This document shows positions 19,139-27,294 of a DNA stretch of 43,475 bases, one piece after another. The stretch is from Acidobacteriota bacterium (GTDB lineage Bacteria > Acidobacteriota > Vicinamibacteria > Vicinamibacterales > UBA2999): assembly GCA_021730945.1 (NCBI GenBank), contig JAKFYH010000055.1:1-43475 (forward strand), given 5' to 3'. The notes under the pieces were generated by a model. It had not been told where the DNA came from, made no database searches, and saw only the letters and a list, made by a program, of their open reading frames with translations. A program made the translations under genes and the position numbers. Numbering within the stretch: the stretch's first letter is position 1; each line of letters begins with the position of its first letter.

Positions 19139-20717
19139 ACTCGGCGGCTTTGGCGGCGACGCGGCGGCGCGCCGTGAGCTCGAGAACGGCATCGCCGATG
19201 TGGTCCACCAAATCGCCGGCCGTCATCGACACCTCGCCGTTGTCGGCATCGGCCAGCTCTCCGGCCGAACCATGCAGGTAGACAGCGAGCCGGCACGCGG
19301 CCTCGGCGTCGAGCAACTGCCCCAGCCACGCTGCCAGCATGCCGGCCAGCACGTCGCCAGTGCCGCCGGTGGCCATACCCGCGCAGCCGGTGGGATTGAC
19401 GAACACCTTCTGATCGGGCGTCACGACCAGAGTGCGATAGCCCTTCAGGACGACATAGAGGCGATGCCGCTTGGCGAAGTCGGTGGCGATGCCGATGCGA
19501 TCCGCCTGGAGGTCTTCGACGCTGCAGCCGACCAAGCGGGCCATCTCACCTGGGTGGGGCGTGATGATCAGGTCGCGGCCCTCGCGACCGACCAGTAGTG
19601 ACGGCTCATCGGCAAACGCGTTCAAAGCATCGGCATCAAACACCAGGGGGCCGTCGTACTTGTCCAGCAGTTCGCGGACAAACGTCGTCACGCCCTCGCC
19701 GCGGCCCAGACCCGGACCCGCCACCATCACATCGGCATCGATGTTCAGCAGCGCATCGATCGCCGAAAAATGCACGGTTCCATCTGGCGTTTCATCCAGG
19801 CCCTCGGTCATGTACTCCACGGCGTGGGCGGCAATCGTCGCCTGGCACGATCGCGGCGCCGCCACCGTGACCAGGCCGGCGCCCGACCGCAGGGCGCCCT
19901 GGGCGCACAGGACGGCGGCCCCGGCCTTCCCCACCGACCCGGCCACGACGACCACGCGGCCGAAGTCGCCCTTGTGGGCATCGACGGCCCGCGCCGGAAT
20001 CAGCGGCCGCATCTGCTCGCGCGTCAGCAGCTCAATGTGCGGCCCTTCCAGTTGTTCGAAGACCTCGGCGGGAATGCCGATGTCGGCGATCACGACCTCA
20101 CCCGACTTCGACTCCGCCGGCGGCAACACCAGCGGCAGCTTCGGCGCGCCCAGCGTCACGGTGACGGTGGCGTCGATCGCATCGCCGATGAGGTCGGTAC
20201 TGTCGGCCGACAGGCCCGATGGGATATCGACCGACACGATCGGCACGCCCGATTCGTTGAGGTCGGCAACCACGGTCTCGTAGAATCCGGCGAGCGGCGC
20301 CGACAGGCCGGTGCCGAACATGGCGTCGATAATCAAATCATGACTGGTGATCTCGGTGCCGTGCAGTTCCCAGGCGGTCTCGTCGGCCACCTCGACCACG
20401 GTCTGCCCAACCCGGCCGAGAATCTCCAGGTTCACGCGCGCGTCGCCCTTGATCTCGGTGACCTTGCCGATGACAAACACCGAGACCTCGACGCCGCGCT
20501 GATGCAGAGTGCGCGCGACGACAAACCCGTCGCCGCCATTGTTGCCCTTGCCGCACACGACGGCTACCTGGCGGTCGGCGAGGTCAGGATAGAGCGCTTC
20601 GATCGCCGCAACCACCTGGCGGCCGGCATTCTCCATCAACACCAGCGACGCGATGCCGATGTCCTGGATCGCGCGCCGCTCGGCCTCGCGCATTTGCTCG
20701 GTGTTCAGGATTCTCAT
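19137..20717 (-). CDS. nnrD: bifunctional NAD(P)HX epimerase/dehydratase
   Basis: A 526-residue fusion repairing damaged nicotinamide cofactors. The N-terminal half (about 1-220, YjeF_N fold: SLVLMENAGRQV, VVCGKGNNGGDGFVVAR, DAMFGTGL) epimerises R-NAD(P)HX. The C-terminal half (about 225-526, ribokinase-like: VAGSVGKAGAAV, TPHPGEMARL, VLKGYRT, and ATGGTGDVLAGM) dehydrates S-NAD(P)HX using ADP or ATP. The fused arrangement is the usual one in bacteria. The tsaE gene follows. The C-terminus ends in ARRRVAAKAAE. ATG 20717 gives the complete YjeF_N start (MRILNTEQMREAE). Confidence 0.95.
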   Translation of the reverse strand: MRILNTEQMREAERRAIQDIGIASLVLMENAGRQVVAAIEALYPDLADRQVAVVCGKGNNGGDGFVVARTLHQRGVEVSVFVIGKVTEIKGDARVNLEILGRVGQTVVEVADETAWELHGTEITSHDLIIDAMFGTGLSAPLAGFYETVVADLNESGVPIVSVDIPSGLSADSTDLIGDAIDATVTVTLGAPKLPLVLPPAESKSGEVVIADIGIPAEVFEQLEGPHIELLTREQMRPLIPARAVDAHKGDFGRVVVVAGSVGKAGAAVLCAQGALRSGAGLVTVAAPRSCQATIAAHAVEYMTEGLDETPDGTVHFSAIDALLNIDADVMVAGPGLGRGEGVTTFVRELLDKYDGPLVFDADALNAFADEPSLLVGREGRDLIITPHPGEMARLVGCSVEDLQADRIGIATDFAKRHRLYVVLKGYRTLVVTPDQKVFVNPTGCAGMATGGTGDVLAGMLAAWLGQLLDAEAACRLAVYLHGSAGELADADNGEVSMTAGDLVDHIGDAVLELTARRRVAAKAAE

Positions 20718-20745
20718 CGGGGATCAGGGACCAGAGACTGAGGTC

Positions 20746-20754
20746 AACATAGCA
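20746..20754 (-). promoter_or_regulatory. extended -10 of nnrD
   Basis: On the minus strand TGC-TATGTT (20754-20746) is an extended -10 box 28 nt before the nnrD ATG. No good -35 is visible. Confidence 0.35.
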
Positions 20755-20773
20755 CGGTCTCAGCGTGTTGGGG

Positions 20774-20779
20774 TACCAT
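20774..20779 (+). promoter_or_regulatory. -10 box of the aminotransferase gene
   Basis: TACCAT (20774-20779) ends 8 nt before ATG 20788, giving an almost leaderless message. No Shine-Dalgarno is present. Confidence 0.35.
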
Positions 20780-20787
20780 CCGCGGCG

Positions 20788-21693
20788 ATGAGCGCATACG
20801 TCAATGTCAACGGCGTGATTACCGACGCCGCCCACGCCGTGATTCCGGTCTACGACCACGGTTTTCTCTATGGCGAAGGGGTCTACGAGGTGTTCCGCAC
20901 CTACCGGGGCGAGCCGTTCCTGCTCGATCGGCACCTGGCGCGGCTGCGCGCCTCGGCCGCCCGCATTGGCCTGGACGTGCCGTTTACCGACGCCGAGTTC
21001 GAGCGCCGGTCGCTGGACACCATGATGGCGGCTGGACTCGGTACGCCGGCGTCCCCTGGGGAGCCCTACCCGGAAGCCAACGAGGCCTACGTCCGCATCC
21101 TGCTGACCCGCGGTGTCGGCGAGATCACCTACGACCCGGCTGCCTGCCCGTTTCCCTCGCTGGTGGTGATTGCCAAGCCGCTGCCGCCGACGCCACTGCC
21201 GCACTATGAGAACGGGATCAAGGTGGTGATTGTGACCGATATCATTCGCAACCACCCCGAGTCGGTCTCGCCGCTCATCAAGAGCAACAACCTGCTCAAC
21301 AACGCGCTCGGCATGCAGCAGGCCGTGCGCGCCGGCGCGCAGGAAGCCGTCTTCCGCAACTACCGCGGCGAGCTGGCCGAGTGCGCCCAGTCGAACCTGT
21401 TCATCGTGACGGGTGGGACGGTGAAGACGCCGCCGCTCGATGCGGGCCTGCTGGCCGGCATCACCCGGGCCTTCACGATCGAAGTGGCCGCCGGACTCGC
21501 CATCCCTTGCGAAGAGGCCGCGCTCACCGACGCGGCCCTGTTCGGCGCGGATGAGGCGTTCTTCACCAGTACGACCAAGGAACTGGTGCCGATTGTTCAG
21601 GTGGATGATCAGATGATTGGCGACGGGCAGGTGGGGTCCGTCACCAAACGCTTGCTGGCGGAATACCGGCGTCGGGCACACGGCCGCCCGTAA
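20788..21693 (+). CDS. class IV PLP aminotransferase (branched-chain type)
   Basis: A 301-residue fold-type IV PLP enzyme. The family block YDHGFLYGEGVYEVFRTY is at the N-terminus, the PLP-binding Lys165 is in LIKSNNLLNN, and later motifs ELAECAQSNLFIV, TPPLDAGLLAGITR and DEAFFTSTTKEL are intact. These fit branched-chain amino-acid aminotransferase (IlvE) best. D-amino-acid aminotransferase and aminodeoxychorismate lyase share the fold and cannot be excluded without alignment. The start at 20788 follows from the family N-terminus (SAYVNVNGVITD). It diverges from nnrD and is convergent with gcvP, separated by a perfect hairpin. Confidence 0.9.
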   Translation: MSAYVNVNGVITDAAHAVIPVYDHGFLYGEGVYEVFRTYRGEPFLLDRHLARLRASAARIGLDVPFTDAEFERRSLDTMMAAGLGTPASPGEPYPEANEAYVRILLTRGVGEITYDPAACPFPSLVVIAKPLPPTPLPHYENGIKVVIVTDIIRNHPESVSPLIKSNNLLNNALGMQQAVRAGAQEAVFRNYRGELAECAQSNLFIVTGGTVKTPPLDAGLLAGITRAFTIEVAAGLAIPCEEAALTDAALFGADEAFFTSTTKELVPIVQVDDQMIGDGQVGSVTKRLLAEYRRRAHGRP

Positions 21694-21697
21694 AGGC

Positions 21698-21723
21698 GAG
21701 GGCAGCACTGAAGTGCTGCCCTC
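21698..21723. repeat. perfect 11-bp hairpin repeat between convergent genes
   Basis: GAGGGCAGCAC (21698-21708), loop TGAA, GTGCTGCCCTC (21713-21723). On the minus strand the loop is TTCA and the flanks are TGGAGGGC and GCCCTCGC, exactly as in the hairpin at 40039-40070, while the inner stem differs. It sits between the stops of the aminotransferase and gcvP genes and could act as a bidirectional transcription block, though no T-run is present. Confidence 0.75.
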
Positions 21724-21734
21724 CAGGCACGGTG

Positions 21735-24647
21735 TTATTGGTACGCTTCCATCGGCGGACAGATGCAGATCAGGTTGCGGTCGCCGTAGGGGTTGTCGAT
21801 GCGGCCCACGCTCGGCCAGAACTTGTTGGCTCTCACCCACGGCAGCGGATACGCCGCCTTCTCGCGCGAGTAGGCATGCGGCCAGGTGTCGGCTGACACC
21901 GCCGCCGCCGTGTGCGGCGCGTTTTTCAGCACGTTGTCCTTGGCGTCGGCCTGGCCGGTGATCACTTCCTCGATCTCCTGGCGAATCGCAATCAGCGCAT
22001 CGCAGAAGCGGTCGAGTTCGGCCTTGGGTTCACTTTCCGTCGGTTCGATCATCAAGGTGCCGGGCACGGGAAACGACACCGTCGGCGCGTGGAAGCCGTA
22101 GTCCATCAGGCGCTTGGCGACATCGCCTTCCTCGACCCCCTTCGCCTTGAAGGCGCGCAGGTCGAAGATCATCTCGTGTGCCACCCGGCCGTTCTCGCGG
22201 GTGTAGAGCACGTCGTAGTGTTTCTCGAGCCGCGACTTGATGTAGTTGGCGTTGAGGATGGCGAAGCGGGTCGCATCGGTCACCCCGGTCGCGCCCAGCA
22301 TGCGAATGTAGGCATACGAAATCAGCAGGATGCTGGCACTGCCCCACGGCGCCGCCGACACCGGTGGAATGGACATGTCGGCGCCGGCTGACGCCGGCGC
22401 CCTGCGAACGTCAACCAGCGGATGACCCGGCAGGAACGGCGCCAGGTGCCGGGCGACGCCGATCGGTCCCATGCCGGGACCGCCGCCGCCATGTGGAATG
22501 GCGAACGTCTTGTGCAGGTTCAGGTGACACACGTCGGCGCCGATAATCGCCGGGCTGGTCAGCCCGACCTGCGCGTTCATGTTGGCGCCGTCCATGTAGA
22601 CCTGGCCGCCGTACTGGTGGATGGTGGCGCAGATGTCGCGAATGGAATCCTCGAACACGCCGTGGGTCGAGGGATAGGTAATCATCAGCCCGGCGAGATC
22701 CTTCGCGTGCGCCTCGGCTTTCTGCTTCAGGTCGGCCACGTCCACGTTGCCGTTGGCATCGGTCGCGGTCACGATCACCTTGAACCCGGCCATCACGGCG
22801 CTGGCCGGATTGGTGCCGTGAGCGGACGAGGGAATCAGGATGACGTCGCGGCCCTGGTCGCCGCGCGACTGATGGTAGGCGCGCATCACCGCGAGGCCGG
22901 CAAACTCGCCCTGCGCGCCCGAGTTGGGCTGGAGCGACACTGCGGCAAAGCCAGTGATGGCGCACAGCGCCGCTTCGAGCTCGTCGCAAATCTGCCGGTA
23001 GCCTTCGGCCTGCTCGGCCGGGGCAAACGGGTGCATGCGCGAGAACTCTTCCCACGACACCGGGTACATCTCGGTGGCGGCATTGAGCTTCATGGTGCAC
23101 GAGCCGAGCGGAATCATCGACGTGTCGAGCCCGACGTCCTTCCGCTCGAGGCTGCGAATGTAGCGCATCATCTCGCTCTCCGAGCGATGCGTATTGAACA
23201 CCGGGTGCGTCAGGTAGGCGCTCGTCCGCTGCAGGCGCTCGGGCCACGACGGCCTCTGCGCGCCCTTGACGTCGAGCGCCACGGCGCTGCCCGCCTTGCC
23301 GGCGGCCGCCGCGAACACGTCGAGAATCGCCGTCAGGTCGGCGGTGGTCACCGTCTCATCGAGCGCGATGCCGATCTCGCTGTCGCCGGCGTAGCGGAAG
23401 TTGAGCCGGGACTGTTCGGCGGCCTGGCGAATCGCCGCCGCCCGCGCGGCGTCGGTCTTGATCCGCAGCGTGTCGAAGTAATAGAGATTCGACTGCTGAT
23501 ACCCGAGCGAAGCCAGTCCGCCCTCGAGCGACCGCGCGAACGTGTGGACGCGGGAGGCAATTGCCTTGATGCCCTCGGGGCCGTGGTACACGGCATACAT
23601 GGCCGCCATGTTGGCCAGCAGCGCCTGCGCCGTGCAGATGTTCGAGGTCGCCTTCTCGCGGCGGATGTGCTGCTCGCGCGTCTGCAGGGCCATGCGGTAG
23701 GCACGATGCCCATGCACGTCGACCGACACGCCGATCACGCGGCCCGGCATGTGGCGGACGTATTCCTGGCTGGTGGCAAAGAAAGCTGCGTGCGGACCGC
23801 CAAAGCCGAGCGGCACACCGAAGCGCTGCGAATTGCCGAACACGACGTCGGCGCCCATCTCGCCGGGCGGCGTCGCAAGCGCGAGGGCGAGCAGGTCGGT
23901 GGCGACAGCGACCCTCACCCCGGCGGCGTGGGCCTTGTCGATAAACGGTCTGAGGTCGGCCAGGCTGCCGGCTTCGTCGGGATACTGCACCAGCGCGCCA
24001 AAGACATCCGGCTGGTCGAGCGGCATCTGATCGGCAGGGCCGATCTTGAGCGCGATTCCCAGGGGTTCAGCCCGGCTGCGCAGCACGGCAATGGTCTGCG
24101 GGAAGCACCGGTCCGACACCAGGAAGGTGCCGCTCGCGTCGCCCAGCTTCTTGCCCTGCACCCGGTGCAGCAGCGCCATGGCCTCGCCGGCCGCGGTGCC
24201 TTCGTCCAGCAACGAGGCGTTGGCCACCGCCATCCCCGTCAGGTCGGTGACCATGGTCTGGAAATTCAGGAGCGACTCGAGCCGGCCCTGTGCGATCTCC
24301 GCCTGGTACGGCGTATAGGGCGTATACCAGCCCGTGTTCTCGAACACGTTGCGGCGAATCACGCTGGGCACCAGCGTGTCGGCGTAGCCGAGGCCAATGA
24401 AGCTGCGAAACACCTGGTTCTTCTTGGCGATGCCCTTCAGGCGCGCCAGGTAGGTGGATTCGCTCTCGGCCGCCGGCAGATCGAGCGGGGCCTTCAGCCG
24501 GATGCTGGCCGGAATGGCCTCGTCGATCAGTTGGTCGAGGGACCGGGCGCCCACTTCCTTGAGCATCGCGGTGATGTCGTCACCGCGGGGACCGATGTGG
24601 CGAGGCGCGAAGGTGTCGAGGGGGTCGAGAAAAGGAACCGGCTTCAT
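21735..24647 (-). CDS. gcvP: glycine decarboxylase P-protein (single chain)
   Basis: A 970-residue PLP enzyme of the glycine cleavage system. It decarboxylates glycine and passes the aminomethyl group to lipoyl-GcvH. The single-chain form contains both halves: the N-terminal half ([34 protein letters not shown]) and the catalytic C-terminal half with PLP-Lys713 in [16 protein letters not shown]. The length fits the family (about 950-970). The ATG overlaps the gcvH stop by four bases (ATGA), so the genes are coupled in the order gcvT-gcvH-gcvP. No key residue is missing. Confidence 0.97.
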   Translation of the reverse strand: MKPVPFLDPLDTFAPRHIGPRGDDITAMLKEVGARSLDQLIDEAIPASIRLKAPLDLPAAESESTYLARLKGIAKKNQVFRSFIGLGYADTLVPSVIRRNVFENTGWYTPYTPYQAEIAQGRLESLLNFQTMVTDLTGMAVANASLLDEGTAAGEAMALLHRVQGKKLGDASGTFLVSDRCFPQTIAVLRSRAEPLGIALKIGPADQMPLDQPDVFGALVQYPDEAGSLADLRPFIDKAHAAGVRVAVATDLLALALATPPGEMGADVVFGNSQRFGVPLGFGGPHAAFFATSQEYVRHMPGRVIGVSVDVHGHRAYRMALQTREQHIRREKATSNICTAQALLANMAAMYAVYHGPEGIKAIASRVHTFARSLEGGLASLGYQQSNLYYFDTLRIKTDAARAAAIRQAAEQSRLNFRYAGDSEIGIALDETVTTADLTAILDVFAAAAGKAGSAVALDVKGAQRPSWPERLQRTSAYLTHPVFNTHRSESEMMRYIRSLERKDVGLDTSMIPLGSCTMKLNAATEMYPVSWEEFSRMHPFAPAEQAEGYRQICDELEAALCAITGFAAVSLQPNSGAQGEFAGLAVMRAYHQSRGDQGRDVILIPSSAHGTNPASAVMAGFKVIVTATDANGNVDVADLKQKAEAHAKDLAGLMITYPSTHGVFEDSIRDICATIHQYGGQVYMDGANMNAQVGLTSPAIIGADVCHLNLHKTFAIPHGGGGPGMGPIGVARHLAPFLPGHPLVDVRRAPASAGADMSIPPVSAAPWGSASILLISYAYIRMLGATGVTDATRFAILNANYIKSRLEKHYDVLYTRENGRVAHEMIFDLRAFKAKGVEEGDVAKRLMDYGFHAPTVSFPVPGTLMIEPTESEPKAELDRFCDALIAIRQEIEEVITGQADAKDNVLKNAPHTAAAVSADTWPHAYSREKAAYPLPWVRANKFWPSVGRIDNPYGDRNLICICPPMEAYQ

Positions 24648-25021
24648 TTCTGAATAAGTGCTTCGTAGGCCGCTGAATCCATCAAGGCCGAGGCCTCGCC
24701 GGCAGTGGTCATCTTCACCTTCACCATCCAGGCCTCGTGCGGCTTGCTGTTGACCTGATCGGGGCGGTCCTTGAGCTCGGCGTTGGTCGCCACCACTTCG
24801 CCGGTGACCGGCGCGAACAACTCCGACACCGCCTTCACCGACTCGATCGTGCCAAACACCTGGCCCGCGGTCATGGTGGCGCCCACTTCAGGCAACTCCA
24901 CGTAGACCACGTCGCCCAATTGCTGCTGCGCGAAGTCGGTGATGCCAATCGTGCCGGTATCGCCTTCGACGCGGATCCACTCGTGCTCTTTCGTGTACTT
25001 GAGGTCGGTTGGATAGGACAT
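24644..25021 (-). CDS. gcvH: glycine cleavage system H protein
   Basis: A 125-residue lipoyl carrier protein that shuttles the aminomethyl intermediate between GcvP, GcvT and lipoamide dehydrogenase. The lipoylated Lys63 is in [12 protein letters not shown], and the family start [13 protein letters not shown] is present. The start at 25021 ([15 protein letters not shown]) is chosen over the longer frame to 25141, whose added residues are Arg-rich antisense of the gcvT end. It follows gcvT by 4 bp and overlaps gcvP by 4. Confidence 0.97.
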   Translation of the reverse strand: MSYPTDLKYTKEHEWIRVEGDTGTIGITDFAQQQLGDVVYVELPEVGATMTAGQVFGTIESVKAVSELFAPVTGEVVATNAELKDRPDQVNSKPHEAWMVKVKMTTAGEASALMDSAAYEALIQK

Positions 25022-25025
25022 GGGG

Positions 25026-26150
25026 TCAGCTCTTCTTGGGACGCTTGTAAAAGGGCATGGGAACAACCACCGCCTTGGCGCGGCGGCCGCGGATGTCGAT
25101 CTCGATCTCGGTCCCCGGCGCCTTGAGCGCCGGCGGCACATAGGCCATGCCGATGGCCTTTTTCAGAAACGGGGTCTGGGTGCCGCTGGTGACCACGCCC
25201 ACCGGCTGGCCGTTGTGGAACACCGCGTGGCCGTGGCGGCCAATGGCCCGCTCGGTCATCTCGAAACCCACCAGCGTGCGCGCCGTGCCGTTGGCCTTCT
25301 GCGCGTGCAACACGTCGCGGCCCAGGAACTCGGTCTTGCCCCAGCCGACGATCCAGTTCAGGTCGGCTTCGACGACGGTCGTGGTGTCGTCGATGTCGTT
25401 GCCGTGAAGCCGCATGGCCGCTTCGAGGCGCAGCGTGTCGCGGGCGCCCAGGCCGGCGGGAATCAGCCCGTGCGGCTGGCCGGCCCTGAGCAACGCGTCC
25501 CACACCGTGGCCGCCATGGCCGGCGGGATCATGATCTCGAAGCCGTCCTCGCCGGTATAGCCGGTCCGCGAGACCGTGCCGCGCACGCCGGCAATCTCGC
25601 CGTGCGCGAACCAGTAGTACTTGATGGCCGGCAGGTCGATGGCCGTCAGGGTCTGCAGAATCTCCTGCGCCTTCGGTCCCTGGATGGCGATCAACGCATA
25701 GCGGCTGCTCGAGTTCACGGCCGCGACATCAGGCGACGCTTCCTTGGCCCGGGCCGCGATCCAGTCCCAGTCCTTGTCGATGTTGCCGGCGTTGATGACC
25801 AGCAGGTAGTGCGACGGCCCGAACCGGTAGACCAGCAGGTCGTCCACGAAGGTACCTTCCGGCGAGGTCAGGCCGGAATACTGGATTTGGCCAACCTGGA
25901 GCTTCGCGGCATCGTTGCTGGTGATGTGCTGCACGGCTTCGAGCGCGCCCTTGCCGGCAATCTCGACCTCGCCCATGTGGGACACGTCGAACAGCCCGGC
26001 GGCGGTGCGCACGGCCATGTGCTCCGCGGTAATCCCCGAGTACTCCACCGGCATGTCCCAGCCGCCAAAGGGGACCATGCGAGCGCCGAGGGCGACATGC
26101 GAAGCGTGAAGCGGGGTCTTCTTGAGTGGAGCGGTAACGGAGTCAGTCAT
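25026..26150 (-). CDS. gcvT: aminomethyltransferase, T protein
   Basis: A 374-residue tetrahydrofolate-dependent enzyme that releases ammonia from the aminomethyl-lipoyl group and forms methylene-THF. Family signatures include MVPFGGWDMPVEYSG, LFDVSHMGEVEI, ITSNDAAKL, SRTGYTGEDGFEI and GLGARDTLRLEA. The length is typical. It is the first gene of the gcvT-gcvH-gcvP operon and has its own promoter with a dyad over the transcription start. There is no Shine-Dalgarno before the ATG. The lipoamide dehydrogenase gene is not in the window. Confidence 0.97.
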   Translation of the reverse strand: MTDSVTAPLKKTPLHASHVALGARMVPFGGWDMPVEYSGITAEHMAVRTAAGLFDVSHMGEVEIAGKGALEAVQHITSNDAAKLQVGQIQYSGLTSPEGTFVDDLLVYRFGPSHYLLVINAGNIDKDWDWIAARAKEASPDVAAVNSSSRYALIAIQGPKAQEILQTLTAIDLPAIKYYWFAHGEIAGVRGTVSRTGYTGEDGFEIMIPPAMAATVWDALLRAGQPHGLIPAGLGARDTLRLEAAMRLHGNDIDDTTTVVEADLNWIVGWGKTEFLGRDVLHAQKANGTARTLVGFEMTERAIGRHGHAVFHNGQPVGVVTSGTQTPFLKKAIGMAYVPPALKAPGTEIEIDIRGRRAKAVVVPMPFYKRPKKS

Positions 26151-26157
26151 TTAATGA

Positions 26158-26217
26158 GGGGGTTCACCCGGGTGAGGCGAACCCCCAAAAGGTACTATGC
26201 CGCTCCGTCACGGTCAA
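26158..26217 (-). promoter_or_regulatory. gcvT promoter and start-site dyad
   Basis: On the minus strand TTGACC (26217-26212), a 17-nt spacer and TACCTT (26194-26189) form a clear promoter. Immediately downstream, GGGGGTTC (26186-26179) and GAACCCCC (26165-26158) form the ends of a roughly 12-bp stem including wobble pairs, with a 5-nt loop, 7 nt before the ATG. It may be an operator over +1 or a 5' hairpin. The -35 box contains the TGA of the upstream small membrane gene. No glycine riboswitch features are seen. Confidence 0.6.
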
Positions 26218-26417
26218 GGCAACTCGCGGGCCTTTCGGCGCTTGTTCATGCGTTCGCCAGCCACCACGCAGATGGCAATCGACCCCGCTGCCGCCGCCCA
26301 TGCCAGCCACGGGCCGGCCGCGTAACCAAGACTCAGAGTCGCGGGCACCAACACTGCCATGACCAACCCCGCGAGCAGGACTCCGACGATGACCTCACCG
26401 AGGATACGAAACAGCAT
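26214..26417 (-). CDS. small two-span membrane protein
   Basis: A 67-residue protein with two hydrophobic segments (about 7-27, VIVGVLLAGLVMAVLVPATL, and about 34-53, WLAWAAAAGSIAICVVAG) and a basic C-terminus (RMNKRRKARELP), suggesting an inner-membrane hairpin with the tail in the cytoplasm. The start at 26417 (MLFRILGEV) is chosen because GGAGG lies 5 nt upstream, one of the few good ribosome binding sites in the window; an in-frame ATG at 26444 lacks one. The family is not recognised. The stop overlaps the -35 box of gcvT. Confidence 0.6.
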   Translation of the reverse strand: MLFRILGEVIVGVLLAGLVMAVLVPATLSLGYAAGPWLAWAAAAGSIAICVVAGERMNKRRKARELP

Positions 26418-26448
26418 CACACCCTCCCTTCGTCCAGTGGACACAAGT

Positions 26449-27171
26449 CTAAACCGGCATGCCTCCCGAGCAGCTGATCAGCCAGAACCAGGCCAACTCC
26501 GCCTGCAATACGAACTGGAAGGAGCAGGCCGATGTCCAGCCCGGAATCCACCAGTAGCTGTCGATGCATGAGTTGAACTGCACCAGGTACTGGTCCACCG
26601 TTGATGCGTACTCGGCCCAGCAGGCAAACGGACCTTCCGTGCCGGCGGTGAGGGTGAGCCCGGCCGGCGACAGCTTTGCCGTCGACCGGACCGGCGCGGG
26701 AGCCATCGGGATGGTGACTCCCCGCACGACGCTCAGCAGCGCGTGCGACGATCGCACCGACTGCGCGTTGGCCGAATCGTCGGATGCCAGCGACGCCACC
26801 AGTCCCTCAAAGGCGTCGAGCGCCTTCGACCCCGCCGTCAGCTTCTGGATGCGCGCGATGTTCAGCTCGAAGGCGTCGCTCATGTGAACCGCCACTGCCT
26901 TGCCCTGGCGTGACACCCGGACGGCCCCCCTGGTGTCGGCATCGAGCTCGATCCGGTCGCCTGTCACTTCCACCCGCAGGCTCACCTTGTCGCGCCCGAC
27001 GCGCTTGACGAGGGTCACGCCGCGTCCCTCGACCCGAAGCGTCGGCTCGTTCTCGACCCATTTCAGCGTGAACCTTGTGCTGCCGGCAGCGGGGGCGCCC
27101 GCCGCCTCGGGCCACGCGCTCGGCACCATCACGCCCGCCAGCACCATTCCCAACCACAATTGTCGACCCAT
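26449..27171 (-). CDS. secreted protein with cysteine-containing aromatic tail
   Basis: A 240-residue protein with a signal peptide (MGRQLWLGMVLAGVMVPSAW, cleavage probably near AGA-PA). The middle part (about 30-110) is rich in alternating beta-type residues (FTLKWVENEPTLRVEGRG, VSLRVEVTGDRIELDAD). The last 60 residues hold four cysteines in an aromatic setting: CWAEYAST, NSCIDSYWWIPGW, SACSFQF and LISCSGG. The start at 27171 is supported by GGAGG 5 nt upstream. No family is recognised. It lies 123 bp downstream of a sigma54-type activator on the same strand, separated by a 16-bp palindrome, which suggests but does not prove regulation by it. Confidence 0.7.
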   Translation of the reverse strand: MGRQLWLGMVLAGVMVPSAWPEAAGAPAAGSTRFTLKWVENEPTLRVEGRGVTLVKRVGRDKVSLRVEVTGDRIELDADTRGAVRVSRQGKAVAVHMSDAFELNIARIQKLTAGSKALDAFEGLVASLASDDSANAQSVRSSHALLSVVRGVTIPMAPAPVRSTAKLSPAGLTLTAGTEGPFACWAEYASTVDQYLVQFNSCIDSYWWIPGWTSACSFQFVLQAELAWFWLISCSGGMPV

Positions 27172-27245
27172 GACTTCCTCCGACCAATCCCGAAGCCGGC
27201 GCATGACCGCACGGCACCTCCGCCCTGCCTCGCCACCTTCCACTT

Positions 27246-27261
27246 GCCGGAGGCCTCCGGC
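27246..27261. promoter_or_regulatory. 16-bp perfect palindrome
   Basis: GCCGGAGGCCTCCGGC is a perfect palindrome without loop between the activator stop and the secreted-protein start, 75 nt upstream of that ATG. It could be a dimeric regulator site, for instance for the Fis-type helix-turn-helix of the adjacent activator. No matching second copy is seen nearby. Confidence 0.4.
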
Positions 27262-27294
27262 GAACCAGTACCCGCGCGGGCGGCCGGCGCCGCC

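Noticed and set aside
22422-24653. A 743-residue open frame antisense to gcvP
   Set aside because: Arg/His/Gly-rich shadow translation; gcvP with its PLP lysine is complete on the minus strand.
26151-26220. Glycine riboswitch upstream of gcvT
   Set aside because: The leader is too short and no aptamer-like conserved segments are seen; only a single dyad is present.
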